Source: Streptomyces sp. Tu6071 (GTDB lineage Bacteria > Actinomycetota > Actinomycetes > Streptomycetales > Streptomycetaceae). From it: 64,000 nucleotides of DNA. The stretch lies in the NCBI RefSeq assembly GCF_000213055.1, contig NZ_CM001165.1:3452945-3516944 (forward strand), in the 5' to 3' direction. Position numbers and translations under genes: made by a program. Below, one piece after another: positions 32,429-41,513 of this stretch (within the stretch, counting starts at the first letter, position 1; each line of letters opens with the position of its first letter). The notes beneath the pieces were generated by a model. It was not told where the DNA came from and did no database searches. It saw only the letters and a program-made list of their open reading frames with translations.

Positions 32429-33757
32429 TCAGGGAGCCGCTCCGACCGCCCCTCCGAGCGCCGCGAGAGAGGCCCGCGCCGCAGCCAGCGTGCGGCCGTA
32501 ACGGCGCACCGCGCGGCGGACGTTGGGGGCGTCGAGCGCCGTACCGGTGACGATGCGGTCGAGGTCCAGGTACGCGCTGCGGAGGCGTTCGAGGTGGGCG
32601 TAGACGGGGGCGTCGCGCTCCCAGCCCGTTGTGCGGTCCTGGGCGAGCGCGCGGCTCCAGCGGTCGAGCATGCGGCTGCGCAGCGAGGGGCGGGCCGGGG
32701 CGAGGTGGAGGTGGCGGACCAGCTCGTACAGGGGGTCACCCGTCAGGGCCAACTCCCAGTCGATCAGAGCGAGATCGTCGCCGGGCAGGCGGACGATGTT
32801 CCAGGGGTTGAGGTCGCCGTGAAGGAGGCCGGGGGTGCGCGGTGTGACGGTGAGCGGAGCGAGCAGCTCTTCGAGCGCCGCCGGGCCGGGCAGGCCGCTC
32901 GCGGTGGCGCGGGCGAGGACCGGGGCGGGCAGCGAGGTCACGAGGCGGACGAGTTCGGCGCGCAGCCAGGCGAAGAACTCCGGTCGCCCTGCGGCCGGTT
33001 CGAGGTGGGAGCAGTCCACGCGACTGAGCGCGGCGAGCTGGTCGACGAGGGCGTCCGCCTCGCGCACGCGCAGCCCGTTGACCGGGTGGCGGGGGGTGAG
33101 CCGGTCGGGCGTGACGCGCGCGGGGGCGGGCAGCGGGCCCTCGTACGTGTGGAGCGAGAAGGAGCCCTCCGCGTCGCGGCCGAGCGCGAGGACGCGGGGG
33201 ACGCGCGGGGCGTCGGGCGCTCCGCCCTCGTACGTCGCGTGGATCGCCTCCAGGACGCTGTGCTCGCTGTAGAAGCCGCGCTCCCTGCGGACGGCGACAG
33301 CGGGGGCGAACCTCCGTACGACGACCGCGCGTTGCCAGACGGGAAGCCACACGACGACGTTGCGGTGCGCGGTGCCGCTCAGGACGCGGACACGCGCCGG
33401 GTCGGCGGTACGGGCCGCCGCGAGCGCCTCCGTGACGGCGGCGACCGGGAACTCCGGTCCCAGCGGCACACGTTCGTCCGGCGTCCAGCCGAACCGGCTC
33501 GCGGACGACGGCGGTACGGGGCGATGACGACCGGTGCCCGCGACGTGGGCGCCCGCCGCCTGCGCCCCGGCGGCGTGGGCGACCCCGCAGGCGATGGCGT
33601 GCAGGCGCGGAGCGGTCCCGTGGTGGGCGGCACGGAGGCCGTGCGGCTCGTAACTCCCGTGTGACGCACCGTGCGTGGCGCCGTGCGCGCCCTCACGCCC
33701 GCCGCCCTCGCCGCCACCCGGCTCCTTGCCCTGCCAACCGGACCTCACGGTGCGCAC
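32429..33757 (-). CDS. aminoglycoside phosphotransferase family protein
   Basis: Up to 442 residues. The kinase core begins near residue 85 and has LLHGDLNPWNIVRLPGDD (catalytic H-x-D-x4-N) and LALIDWELALTGDPLYEL (metal motif). The first 80 residues are His/Gly/Ala-rich and may be outside the true gene, since no ribosome site supports the longest start; a later start is likely. The substrate is not predictable. It is isolated between a hypothetical gene and a 660-base gap. Confidence 0.75.
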   Translation of the reverse strand: MRTVRSGWQGKEPGGGEGGGREGAHGATHGASHGSYEPHGLRAAHHGTAPRLHAIACGVAHAAGAQAAGAHVAGTGRHRPVPPSSASRFGWTPDERVPLGPEFPVAAVTEALAAARTADPARVRVLSGTAHRNVVVWLPVWQRAVVVRRFAPAVAVRRERGFYSEHSVLEAIHATYEGGAPDAPRVPRVLALGRDAEGSFSLHTYEGPLPAPARVTPDRLTPRHPVNGLRVREADALVDQLAALSRVDCSHLEPAAGRPEFFAWLRAELVRLVTSLPAPVLARATASGLPGPAALEELLAPLTVTPRTPGLLHGDLNPWNIVRLPGDDLALIDWELALTGDPLYELVRHLHLAPARPSLRSRMLDRWSRALAQDRTTGWERDAPVYAHLERLRSAYLDLDRIVTGTALDAPNVRRAVRRYGRTLAAARASLAALGGAVGAAP

Positions 33758-34416
33758 GTGCCACTCCCGAACCGGCCCCGCCCTCCGGGGCTCTGCTCGC
33801 TCACCGTAACGGGGCGGAAGAGGTGCCTCCGCTCGCGGGGCCGCGAAGAAACGATTCAGCGGACGGCAGTACGAGTCCCCGCGCGGCGCGCCTCATTTCG
33901 CCACCCGCCCGCCACCCCCGCACGCAAGCCCGCGCCACCCATTGCGCCAGGTCAGGGGTGGGAGTGGAGGGTGGCTGGACGGGGGCGGGCGGAGGGGACG
34001 CATCGGGTTCCGGTCAGGGGTGGTGGACGGGTGCGGGAGGGGTGACAGGGCGGGGGCTGTTCTTCGTACGGGACGTTGTGCGTCGGCGACAGGAAGTGAC
34101 GGGGGGCGGGTGCGGGGAAGGGGGGAGAGGCCGCGCGGGGGCGTGGGGGCGGGAGCGAGCGGGGCGGGCGGGCAGGAAGGCGGGCGAAGGCGAGTGGGGT
34201 TGGGTGGCGGCGGGCTCGTTCGTCACAGGGGGCGACGGGTGTACCCGGCAGGCACCGCCTGCACCGGGTACGTCTCGCTGCCGCACGGGGCAGGCACTGT
34301 CGGCCTTCGGCTACGCCCCGCCGCACCCCCGGCCGCCCCCTCACCGCCCGACCGGCGGGACGCGTCCGAGCGGACCCCGGCCAACCGTCCCGCCGCCCCT
34401 CCGCTCCCCCTCCCCC
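33758..34416. other. GC-rich intergenic gap
   Basis: About 660 bases with long G- and C-rich tracts. ORFs on both strands are shadows without ribosome sites and consist of Arg, Gly, Pro and Ala. No tRNA, repeat array or hairpin of note was seen. Part of the 33758-33900 interval may hold the promoter of the kinase gene. Confidence 0.5.
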
Positions 34417-35205
34417 CTACAGCACCTCCGCGTACGACGCCACCACGTGCTTCGCCCCGGCCGCGCACAACTCCGCTCGCCGGGACGGGCGTTCGGCGTA
34501 GCCCAGGAAAGGGATACCGGCGGCTCGGGCCGCCTTCGCGTCGCCCGGCTCGTCGCCGATCATGAGCGTCGCGCGGGGGTCGGCGTCGAGGGACCTGACC
34601 GCCTCGGTCAGGCAGTACGGGTCGGGTTTGAGGCGGAGCGGGAGGCTCCTGCCGTGGTAGTGGTCGGCGAAGTAGCCGTCGAGGTGCTGGAGTTCGAGGT
34701 AGCGGCGGGCGGCGAGCGGGGAGTTGTTGGTCGTCACGGCGAAGCGGCGGCCCGCCTCGTACCACGTGTGCAGGAGTTCGGCGAGGTGCGGGGTCGGGCG
34801 GGCGCTCTCGACCGCCTTCAACTCCTCCTGCGTCAGGAGGGATTCGAGGGCGCGGACGGTGCCGCCCTCCGTGTCCCGCGTGCCGACGGCGCGCAGGAGG
34901 GCCTGCGGGTTCTTGCTGAGCGCGGCGCCCGCCGCGAGCGCGCGGCCGCCGGGGCGCGCGTCGAGCCAGCTCGCCATCCGGCGGGCGATGCCGCGCGCGG
35001 GGTGCCCGGCGAAGAGGCGGCACACGGGTCCGTCGAAGTCGAAGAGCACCCAGCGGGTGCGGTCGAGCAGTTCGGTGAGGGGTTCGGCGGGGGTCTCGGC
35101 GCGGAGGGCGGGCACGGCCGGCCCGGACTCCGGTCCGGGCCGGGGCCCCGACTCCCGTGCGAAGCAGGCGTGTTCCGGTTCCGTGTGCGTCCTGGTTGTC
35201 GTCAC
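34417..35205 (-). CDS. HAD-family hydrolase
   Basis: A 262-residue phosphatase-like protein. Motif I is WVLFDFDGPVC near residue 52 (the second Asp acts as acid/base), motif II is VTTNNS (about 160), motif III the Lys in LRLKPDPYCL and motif IV MIGDEPGDAKAARAAG. The substrate is unknown. Its ATG overlaps the GntR gene stop (ATGA), so it is co-transcribed and coupled with that regulator. The first 45 residues are Pro/Gly-rich. Confidence 0.85.
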   Translation of the reverse strand: MTTTRTHTEPEHACFARESGPRPGPESGPAVPALRAETPAEPLTELLDRTRWVLFDFDGPVCRLFAGHPARGIARRMASWLDARPGGRALAAGAALSKNPQALLRAVGTRDTEGGTVRALESLLTQEELKAVESARPTPHLAELLHTWYEAGRRFAVTTNNSPLAARRYLELQHLDGYFADHYHGRSLPLRLKPDPYCLTEAVRSLDADPRATLMIGDEPGDAKAARAAGIPFLGYAERPSRRAELCAAGAKHVVASYAEVL

Positions 35206-36284
35206 CCGTCGAGTTTCAGCTCCTCGCTGATGGTCTGCCAGAGGCCCTCGAACCAGCGGGCGGACTGCGCGACGAAGACCTCGTCGCGCGGACCGTGCGT
35301 GACGTCGTACGGAAAGAGCTGGGCGCGCGGTCCCCAGGTGTCGATCATCTCGGGGACGTCCTCGCCGTTCTCGTCGGTCCGTCTCACGAGGTAGTACGCG
35401 AAGAGGGCTTCGCTCCCGTTGAGGACGTACAGCTTCACGGGCGGGGTGAAGGGGACCGTGCGGAAGGCGACGGACACCTTCGTGCCGTGGGACTGCCGCA
35501 GCCCGGTGAGCGTCCGGCTCAGGACGCGTACCTGCGAGTCGCGCATCTCCAGCCAGCGGCGGTGGACGGCCGCCGCCTCGACGGGCTCGCCCGAGGCCGC
35601 GACGGGGAAGGCCAGGTCGATGCTGCGGCTGGGCAGCAGGATGCGCACGTCGACGGACTCGGGCCGCAGGCTCCCGCTGTGCACGCCGATGACGGCCTCG
35701 CTCACGGCGGGGATGAGGGATTCGGCGGTGAGGCAGAGGGCGTCGATCCGCACCTCGGGCGCGGCGAACGCCCGTACGAGGCGGGGGCCGAGCGCGACGA
35801 GCGTGGGGCGCGGTTCGGGGGTGCCGCCGCCCGCGCGCTCGCCGTCGTGGCCGGGCTGCGCGACGCGCGGCGGGACGCCCTTCGTGGAGTGGCTGAGCAG
35901 GCCCTCGGCGCGCAGCGCTTGGAGCGCCTGGCGCACCCGGCCGCGCTCGACGCCGAACTCCTGCGACAGCTCCGCCTGGGTGGGGATGCGGTCGCCCGCC
36001 TTGAGCACGCCGCGCGCGATGCGGTCGCGAAGGGCGGCGGCGATGGCGGCGGGGGTGGGGGGCAGGGGGTGCGGCGGGGACGACGGGGCGCCGAACGGTG
36101 CGGGCGCCGCTGACGGCGGGGGCGCGGGGACGGGGCCCGCTGACGGTGCGGGCGCGGGGGCGGGGGCCGCTGATGGTGCGGGCGCCGGTATCGGGGCGGG
36201 TGCGGGCGCGGCGGAGGGGCCCTCGGCGGTCCGGCCGGGGCTCGGGGCCGGGCCCGGGGACTCGACGGGGTTCTCCTCGCTCAC
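35202..36284 (-). CDS. GntR-family regulator, paralog 1
   Basis: A 360-residue regulator. A Pro/Ala-rich N-terminal tail (about 70 residues) precedes the winged helix (LRDRIARGVLKAGDRIPTQA, ELSQEFGVERGRVRQALQAL, EGLLSHSTKG). The C-terminal domain shares with paralog 2 (36456-37385) the pattern FVAQSARWFEGLWQTISEEL. I choose GTG 36284 because the paralog starts at the matching GTG and its equivalent of ATG 36305 is followed by a stop; the ATG lies in the operator-like motif. Coupled to a HAD hydrolase gene downstream. The motif at 36291-36327 is probably its operator. Confidence 0.8.
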   Translation of the reverse strand: MSEENPVESPGPAPSPGRTAEGPSAAPAPAPIPAPAPSAAPAPAPAPSAGPVPAPPPSAAPAPFGAPSSPPHPLPPTPAAIAAALRDRIARGVLKAGDRIPTQAELSQEFGVERGRVRQALQALRAEGLLSHSTKGVPPRVAQPGHDGERAGGGTPEPRPTLVALGPRLVRAFAAPEVRIDALCLTAESLIPAVSEAVIGVHSGSLRPESVDVRILLPSRSIDLAFPVAASGEPVEAAAVHRRWLEMRDSQVRVLSRTLTGLRQSHGTKVSVAFRTVPFTPPVKLYVLNGSEALFAYYLVRRTDENGEDVPEMIDTWGPRAQLFPYDVTHGPRDEVFVAQSARWFEGLWQTISEELKLDG

Positions 36285-36290
36285 GTCATC

Positions 36291-36327
36291 ACCGTACAAC
36301 TTCATGCCACCTCAGGGGAGTTGTCGG
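36291..36327. promoter_or_regulatory. operator-like motif, GntR paralog 1
   Basis: acc-g-tacaacttca-t-gcca ... gggagttg-t-cgg matches the sequence ahead of paralog 2 (37392-37428). caact and agttg are inverted with their starts 22 bases apart in both copies. It overlaps the presumed -10/ribosome-site zone, as an autoregulatory operator would. Confidence 0.6.
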
Positions 36328-36455
36328 CAGATGAGCGGAAAGTACGGGCCAACAGCACACAACCGGACCGCAACCAGAACCTTCTTTCCGCCAACTCCGT
36401 CCCGCACACCCGCTCCGGGCGCCCGGCCGGGCCCGCAAGTCCCGCGTCCCGCCCC

Positions 36456-37385
36456 TCACGTGAGCCGCAGCGGCGCGCTGATCGTGTTCCACAGGCCGTC
36501 GAACCACGCGGCGGACTGGCTGACGAAGGCGGCGTCGCGCGGGCCCGCGTCCTGGTCGAAGGCGAAGAGCACCGCCTCCGTGCCCTCGGCGTCGAAGGTC
36601 TCGACGTGCGCGGGCCCGTAGTCCGCGCCGCGCCGCACGGGGGTGTAGTACGCGAACAGCGCCTCCTCCTCGTTGAGGAGGTAGAGCTTCACGGGCGGCG
36701 TGAAGGGGATCGCGCGGTACTCGACGTGGACGTCCATGCCGTGCGAGGAGCGCAGGGCGAGCAGGTTGTGGGCGAGGACCTTGCCCTGGGCGTTGCGCTG
36801 CGCGAGCCAGTGGCGGTGGACGACGTCGCTGTCCCGCGCGGCGCTCCCCGCCGGGCCGCCGCCCGGGTCCACCGCGGCCGGGAAGGCGAGCCCTATGGCG
36901 CGGTCGGGGAGGAGGACACGCAGGTCGACGCGGTCCGGCTTCAGTTCGCCCGCGTGGATCTGGCGCAGGGGTTCGCCCATGGCGAGGGTGAGCGAGACGG
37001 AGGTGAGGCACAGCGCCCGGATCTCGACTTGCGGCTGTTCGAAGGCCGTGGCGATACGGGGGCCGAGCGCCGCGGTCGTGGAGCGCGGGAGCTGGCCGGG
37101 GCCGCCGCGCCCGCGCGCGGCGTGGTCGGCGACGGCCGGGGGCGCGCCCTTGGTGGCGTGGGTGAGGAGGCGTTCGGCGCGCAGGACGCGCAGGGCCTCG
37201 CGCACGGTGCCGCGCTCGACGCCGAACTCCGCGGCGAGCCGGGCCTGCGTGGGCATCCGGTCGCCAGGGCGCAGCGCCCCGGACCTGATCCGGGCGCGCA
37301 GTTCGTCGGCCACCTCGCGGTGACTCGGCCGCGGCCGGGTGCTCCCGTGCGGAGCGCTCGCGCCGTGGGCACGGTCCGTACTCAC
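36456..37385 (-). CDS. GntR-family regulator, paralog 2
   Basis: A 309-residue winged-helix regulator with the same plan as paralog 1: DELRARIRSGALRPGDRMPT, RLAAEFGVERGTVREALRVL, LTHATKGAPP, and a C-terminal FVSQSAAWFDGLWNTISAPL. Start GTG 37385 matches the paralog. The C-terminal domain does not look like FCD or UTRA. The pair likely arose by tandem duplication. Each keeps a copy of the same upstream motif, which suggests cross-regulation. It is divergent from mshD. Confidence 0.8.
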   Translation of the reverse strand: MSTDRAHGASAPHGSTRPRPSHREVADELRARIRSGALRPGDRMPTQARLAAEFGVERGTVREALRVLRAERLLTHATKGAPPAVADHAARGRGGPGQLPRSTTAALGPRIATAFEQPQVEIRALCLTSVSLTLAMGEPLRQIHAGELKPDRVDLRVLLPDRAIGLAFPAAVDPGGGPAGSAARDSDVVHRHWLAQRNAQGKVLAHNLLALRSSHGMDVHVEYRAIPFTPPVKLYLLNEEEALFAYYTPVRRGADYGPAHVETFDAEGTEAVLFAFDQDAGPRDAAFVSQSAAWFDGLWNTISAPLRLT

Positions 37386-37391
37386 AAGCTC

Positions 37392-37428
37392 ACCCTACAA
37401 CTTCACGCCAAGTTGAGGGAGTTGCCGG
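37392..37428. promoter_or_regulatory. operator-like motif, GntR paralog 2
   Basis: The same motif as at 36291-36327, with c in place of g and t at a few positions. It lies seven bases ahead of the paralog 2 start, in the divergent region shared with mshD (188 bases). Confidence 0.6.
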
Positions 37429-37572
37429 TTCGCTGGTCACCGGGCGCGACCAAGCGGGGACGGGTGGGCGGGTTTGGTCGCCAAGTGAGGGGTTGGTCGG
37501 GGGCGTGGACAGCGGTGACGCGGCCAGGGGTGGTGGCGGCATCGGGCCGCCCCGTACTCGTACGCTCGCAGC

Positions 37573-38523
37573 ATGAGCAGCGAAGCGAACACCCCCACCG
37601 GGCCCGCCGCGCCCGCCCCCGCGCGCCGGATCGATGTCCTCGACGTCCTCGACGAGGAGCAGGCCACCGCCGTCGGCGAGCTGATCGCCGCGGGCGCGCG
37701 CGAGGACGGGCAGTACGCCGTCTCCGAGCAGGGCCGGCTGCATCTGCGCGGCGGCGAGCGCCCCGGCGTACGGCACGTGCTGCTGCGCCTGCCGGACGGC
37801 ACCCTCGCCGGGTACGCGCAGCTCGACGGCTCCGACCCCGTCGAGTCGCCGGCCGCCGAACTCCTCGTCGCGCCCGGTCTGCGCGCGCGGGGCCACGGCC
37901 GGGCGCTGGGCGAGGAGCTGCTGCGGCTCACGGGGCGGCGGCTGCGGATCTGGGCGCACGGCGGGCACCCGGCGGCGCGGCACCTCGCGCGGGTGCTCAA
38001 GCTGCACCTCTTCCGCGAGCTGCGCCAGCTGCGCCGCCCGCTCACGGACCTCGACCTGCCGGAGCCCGTGTGGCCGGAGGGGATCGCGGTGCGGGCGTTC
38101 GTGCCGGGGCAGGACGAGGAGGCGTGGCTGGAGCTGAACGCCGCCGCGTTCGCCCACCACCCGGAGCAGGGCGGCATGACGCCGCGCGACCTCGCCGACC
38201 GCGAGGCGGAGCCGTGGTTCGACCCGGAGGGCTTCTTCCTCGCGGTGCGCGAGGACGGCGGCGAGCTGGTCGGCTTCCACTGGACGAAGGTGCACGCGGC
38301 GGAGGAACTCGGCGAGGTCTACGTGGTCGGGGTCCGCCCCGGCGCCCAGGGCGGCGGCCTCGGCCGCGCCCTGACCACGACGGGCCTGCGCCACCTCGCC
38401 TCCCGCGGCCTGCCGACCGGAATGCTCTACGTGGACGCGGACAACGTCCCGGCGGTGACGGTCTACGAACGCCTCGGCTTCACGACGTACGAGACGGACT
38501 TGATGTACCGCACGGAGAACTGA
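37573..38523 (+). CDS. mshD: mycothiol synthase
   Basis: A 316-residue protein with two tandem GNAT domains, the MshD plan. It acetylates desacetyl-mycothiol in the last step of mycothiol synthesis. The C-terminal acetyl-CoA loop is VYVVGVRPGAQGGGLGRALT and the end is YVDADNVPAVTVYERLGFTT. The N-terminal domain has LLVAPGLRARGHGRALGEEL. Length and architecture fit the family. It converges with the secreted phosphoesterase-like gene, 46 bases away. Mycothiol is the actinobacterial thiol buffer, so the gene supports the taxonomic reading. Confidence 0.92.
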   Translation: MSSEANTPTGPAAPAPARRIDVLDVLDEEQATAVGELIAAGAREDGQYAVSEQGRLHLRGGERPGVRHVLLRLPDGTLAGYAQLDGSDPVESPAAELLVAPGLRARGHGRALGEELLRLTGRRLRIWAHGGHPAARHLARVLKLHLFRELRQLRRPLTDLDLPEPVWPEGIAVRAFVPGQDEEAWLELNAAAFAHHPEQGGMTPRDLADREAEPWFDPEGFFLAVREDGGELVGFHWTKVHAAEELGEVYVVGVRPGAQGGGLGRALTTTGLRHLASRGLPTGMLYVDADNVPAVTVYERLGFTTYETDLMYRTEN

Positions 38524-38569
38524 GCGGAGGCGGTCCGGGGCGGAAGGCCGGACCACGCGCGAGTGCCGT

Positions 38570-39640
38570 TCAGGACACCTCGCAGCCGCCTCCCGCCCCG
38601 CCCCCGCCGCCCGCCGTCCAGCTCAGCTCCGTGTACACCGCGTTGTGGTCGGAGCGCCTGGCGTGGACCTCCGCCCAGCGGGCGTCCTCCTCGGCCTGGC
38701 TCGTCACGACGCGCGGCTCCCCCCGGTCCTTGTAGACCTGGCCCGCGCCGGGGACACAGTGCAGCCCGCTGCCGAAGTAGACGTGGTCGATGGGCAGGTT
38801 CCCCGCGCCCTCCGGCTCGCCGTACCAGACCGGGCTGTAGGCCGTGGTGAAGGTCTTCGCGTGCAGGGTGCTGGTCCGCCGGCCGGCCGGTACCGCGTCG
38901 GTGAGCGGGCCGGTGCGGGACGCGAAGGCGTCGTTCACGTGCGCGGCGGTCGCGTCCGTCCTCCGCGCGTTGAAGTCGCCGGCGACGACGGTACGGGTTC
39001 CCAGCGGAAGAGCCGCGCCGAGACCTGCCGCGAGCCGGTCGAGCTCACGGCCCTGCCGCTCCGCGTCCCCGTTGGCGAGGTGGACGTCGACCACCGTGGC
39101 GCGGTTGTTCGTCCCCTTGCGCGCGAACTGCGCCCAGGGGAAGACCTTCGACGCCGCGTCCGGTTCGCCGACTCCGACCGTCCCGCTGTCCGTCACGCTC
39201 AGGGTCGACGTGTTGTAGAGGATCCAGCGCTCGTCCTGCTTGGAGGCGATCTTGTACTCCTCGAAGATCGCCTCCAGCTTCTCGCCGTCCCCCGCCGTGC
39301 CGGTGCTCACCTCTTTGTAGTTCGCCTCCTGGAGCACCAGCACGTCCGGACGTCTTGACTGGCCGTCGCGGTTGACGACCCACTCCTGGATCTGGCGGAG
39401 ACGGTCCTCGGTGCCCGCCAGTCCGTACGTCCCGGCGCACCGGGTGTTCATGCAGACGTTGTAGGTCAGGACTCGGAGGGTGTCGGGGTTCGGGTTGTTC
39501 GTGAAGCCGGCGGCGGAGGCCGGGCTCACGGCTCCGGCGGTGAGAACGAGCGCGGTGAGCGCGGAGATCGCCACGCCGGAGAACCTGGGTCTCCGGCGTG
39601 GCGGTCGGGCTGTGCGGAGCTGCGGGTGCGGCGTGTTCAC
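38570..39640 (-). CDS. secreted endonuclease/exonuclease/phosphatase-fold protein
   Basis: A 356-residue protein. The signal peptide is twin-Arg/Ala rich (RPPRRRPRFSGVAISALTAL, ending TAGAVSPASAAG). The EEP fold follows: LRVLTYNVCMN (metal Asn), DVLVLQEANYKE (Glu), TVVAGDFNARR (Asp/Asn) and DHVYFGSGLH with a late SDHNAVYTEL. Substrates could be DNA, sphingomyelin-like lipid or phosphate esters. I start at GTG 39640 with gagaggc upstream. Conserved catalytic residues appear intact, so it should be active outside the cell. Confidence 0.82.
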   Translation of the reverse strand: MNTPHPQLRTARPPRRRPRFSGVAISALTALVLTAGAVSPASAAGFTNNPNPDTLRVLTYNVCMNTRCAGTYGLAGTEDRLRQIQEWVVNRDGQSRRPDVLVLQEANYKEVSTGTAGDGEKLEAIFEEYKIASKQDERWILYNTSTLSVTDSGTVGVGEPDAASKVFPWAQFARKGTNNRATVVDVHLANGDAERQGRELDRLAAGLGAALPLGTRTVVAGDFNARRTDATAAHVNDAFASRTGPLTDAVPAGRRTSTLHAKTFTTAYSPVWYGEPEGAGNLPIDHVYFGSGLHCVPGAGQVYKDRGEPRVVTSQAEEDARWAEVHARRSDHNAVYTELSWTAGGGGGAGGGCEVS

Positions 39641-39712
39641 GTCTGCGTGCCTCTCTCGGCGGGACTCCACCGGGTGGGCACGACGCTCCGGCCCCCTGGC
39701 CTGCCGCGAAGG

Positions 39713-40243
39713 CTAGCTCCTCGCCCGGTGCGCCGTCAGCGCCCAGATGACCCAGGCGTCGATCGCGATCGCGATGAGGGCCCAGACCGGGAAGTACGGG
39801 AGCCACAGGAAGTGGGCGACGATGCTCGCCGAGGCGACGAAGACGCCGACCACCCGGGCCCACAGGGCGTCGCGGAAGAGGCCGAGACCGACGAGGACCG
39901 CGACGATGCCGATGATGAGCAGCGCCCAGCCCCACCCCGTCGCCGACCAGCGGAAGACGTAGTCGTTGACGCGCGTGTAGACGTCGTCCTCGGCGATGCC
40001 GCTGATGCCTCTGAGAATGTCGAGCACCCCGTTGACGAGCAGCAGCACCGCGGCGAAGGCCGTGCCGCCCACCGCCCAGCCGCTCTCGGCCCGCCGCCGG
40101 TGCGCGTCGTCGTCACCCGGTACGTTGCCGTCCGGCGCGTGGCCGCCGGACGCGTTGCCGCCCGGCACGTCGCGGCCCGGGCCCGGAGGCCGGCCGGTGG
40201 CCGGGCCGGTGTCCTGGCCGGGCGTCTGATCGGGGTACGACAT
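39713..40243 (-). CDS. DUF7144-like membrane protein
   Basis: A 176-residue protein. The first 50 residues are Pro/Gly/Asp-rich. Four hydrophobic segments follow (AVGGTAFAAVLLLVNGVLDI, GWGWALLIIGIVAVLVGLGL, ARVVGVFVASASIVAHFLWL, FPVWALIAIAIDAWVIWALT), the pattern of DUF7144 proteins. ATG 40243 begins MSYPDQTPG and is the natural start; the longer frame is not credible. Function unknown. It lies between the secreted phosphoesterase-like gene and the oxidoreductase gene on the same strand. Confidence 0.8.
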   Translation of the reverse strand: MSYPDQTPGQDTGPATGRPPGPGRDVPGGNASGGHAPDGNVPGDDDAHRRRAESGWAVGGTAFAAVLLLVNGVLDILRGISGIAEDDVYTRVNDYVFRWSATGWGWALLIIGIVAVLVGLGLFRDALWARVVGVFVASASIVAHFLWLPYFPVWALIAIAIDAWVIWALTAHRARS

Positions 40244-40390
40244 GGTGGCCTCCTCCGTCCCCCGCTGCGCGAGAACCTCTGGAGTCCACCCTCGGCCCGC
40301 ACCCTGCCCGCCGCCACTCGGGCGGCTCGGGAGCGCGGAGGGTGCCACCCGTCGGGGCGCCGGTACGCGGCGAGTCCCCCGCACCGCCCC

Positions 40391-41440
40391 CTACGGCCGC
40401 AGCACCAGCTTCCCCACGTGGCCCCGCCGTTCCAGCTCCTCCTGCGCCCGCGCCGCGTCGGCCAGTCCGTACGAGGCCGCGATCACGGGGTGCACCGCGC
40501 CCTCGCGTGCGAGGTCCATCAGGAGGGCGAAGTGGGTGCGCGTGTGCATCGCGGAGCCGATGACCTGGGCGTTGTGGAGGTACAGGCGGCGTACGTCGAG
40601 CGTGACGGCCCAGCCCGCGAGGGCTCCGGCGACGACCCAGCGACCGCCCTCGCGCAGCAGCGGCAGGCCGTCGCCGAGCAGTTCGCCCGCGACGACGTCG
40701 AGCGCGACGTCGATGCCCTCGGGCGCCGCCTCGCGCAGCAGCGCGGTCACGTCCCCGGCGCGGTCCACGACCACGTCCGCGCCCGCCTCCCGTACCGCCG
40801 CGAGCTTCGCGCCGCTGCTCAGCGCGACGACCTTCGCGCCCCGCGCCCGTGCGAGCTGCACCGCGGCGAGGCCGACGCCGCCCGAGGCCCCCGTGACGAG
40901 GACCGTTTCGCCCCCGGCGAGCCGGCCGCGCTCGATCATGCCGAGCGCCGTGCCGTACGCGGTCGGCAGGCTCGCGAGCTGTTCGTCGTCGAGCGGCGAG
41001 TCCGTCACGTCGTGGACCTGCCCGGCCGGTGCCGTCACGTACTGGGCGTAGCCGCCGTCCCGTTCGCTCCCCATGAGGCCCACGGGGTGGGCGTCGGGCC
41101 CGTCGCCGTCGTAGAGCGCCGGGTCGACGACCACGCGGCGCCCGAGCAGCCCCTCGGCCGCGCCCGCGCCGAGCGCGGCGACCCGTCCCGCGACGTCGGC
41201 GCCCTGGATGCGCGGGAAGTCGAGCGGCCCGCGCCAGCCCGAGAGCGCCTCGGGGTCCTCGGGCGTGCCGTAGGCGCCCTGCCGCGTCCACAGGTCGGTG
41301 TTGTTGAGCGCCACCGCGCTCACCGCCACGAGCACCTCGCCCACGCCCGGCGCGGGGACGGGCATCTCGGCGAGCCGCATGACCTCCGGTCCGCCGTGCC
41401 CGGTGATCCGTACCGCGCGCATGGTCTTCGCCGCAGCCAT
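40391..41440 (-). CDS. zinc-independent MDR oxidoreductase (quinone reductase-like)
   Basis: A 349-residue medium-chain dehydrogenase. The NADPH loop is TGASGGVGLAAVQLARARGA; the N-terminal part has RITGHGGPEVMRLAEMP and the substrate-side helix FPRIQGADVAGRVAALGAG. It lacks the catalytic zinc cysteines of alcohol dehydrogenases, so it fits quinone or enone reductases. It is divergent from a TetR gene with a shared operator, so it is likely the target of that regulator. The ATG at 41440 has gaggagg upstream. Confidence 0.85.
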   Translation of the reverse strand: MAAAKTMRAVRITGHGGPEVMRLAEMPVPAPGVGEVLVAVSAVALNNTDLWTRQGAYGTPEDPEALSGWRGPLDFPRIQGADVAGRVAALGAGAAEGLLGRRVVVDPALYDGDGPDAHPVGLMGSERDGGYAQYVTAPAGQVHDVTDSPLDDEQLASLPTAYGTALGMIERGRLAGGETVLVTGASGGVGLAAVQLARARGAKVVALSSGAKLAAVREAGADVVVDRAGDVTALLREAAPEGIDVALDVVAGELLGDGLPLLREGGRWVVAGALAGWAVTLDVRRLYLHNAQVIGSAMHTRTHFALLMDLAREGAVHPVIAASYGLADAARAQEELERRGHVGKLVLRP

Positions 41441-41463
41441 CGTGTCGCCCTCCTCGCAGGTAT

Positions 41464-41501
41464 ACTGATCTGTGTACTTGCGCCACCGTACACCGATCAG
41501 T
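41464..41501. promoter_or_regulatory. TetR operator between oxidoreductase and tetR
   Basis: Inverted repeat actgatctgtgtac / gtacaccgatcagt, 14-base arms with one mismatch and a 10-base spacer. It lies between the divergent oxidoreductase and TetR genes and covers a tatact -10-like box, so one repressor could shut both promoters. Confidence 0.8.
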
Positions 41502-41513
41502 GAAGGAGCGCGC

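Noticed and set aside
33758..34416. Overlapping ORFs in the gap before the HAD gene
   Set aside because: All are Arg/Gly/Pro-rich shadows without ribosome sites.
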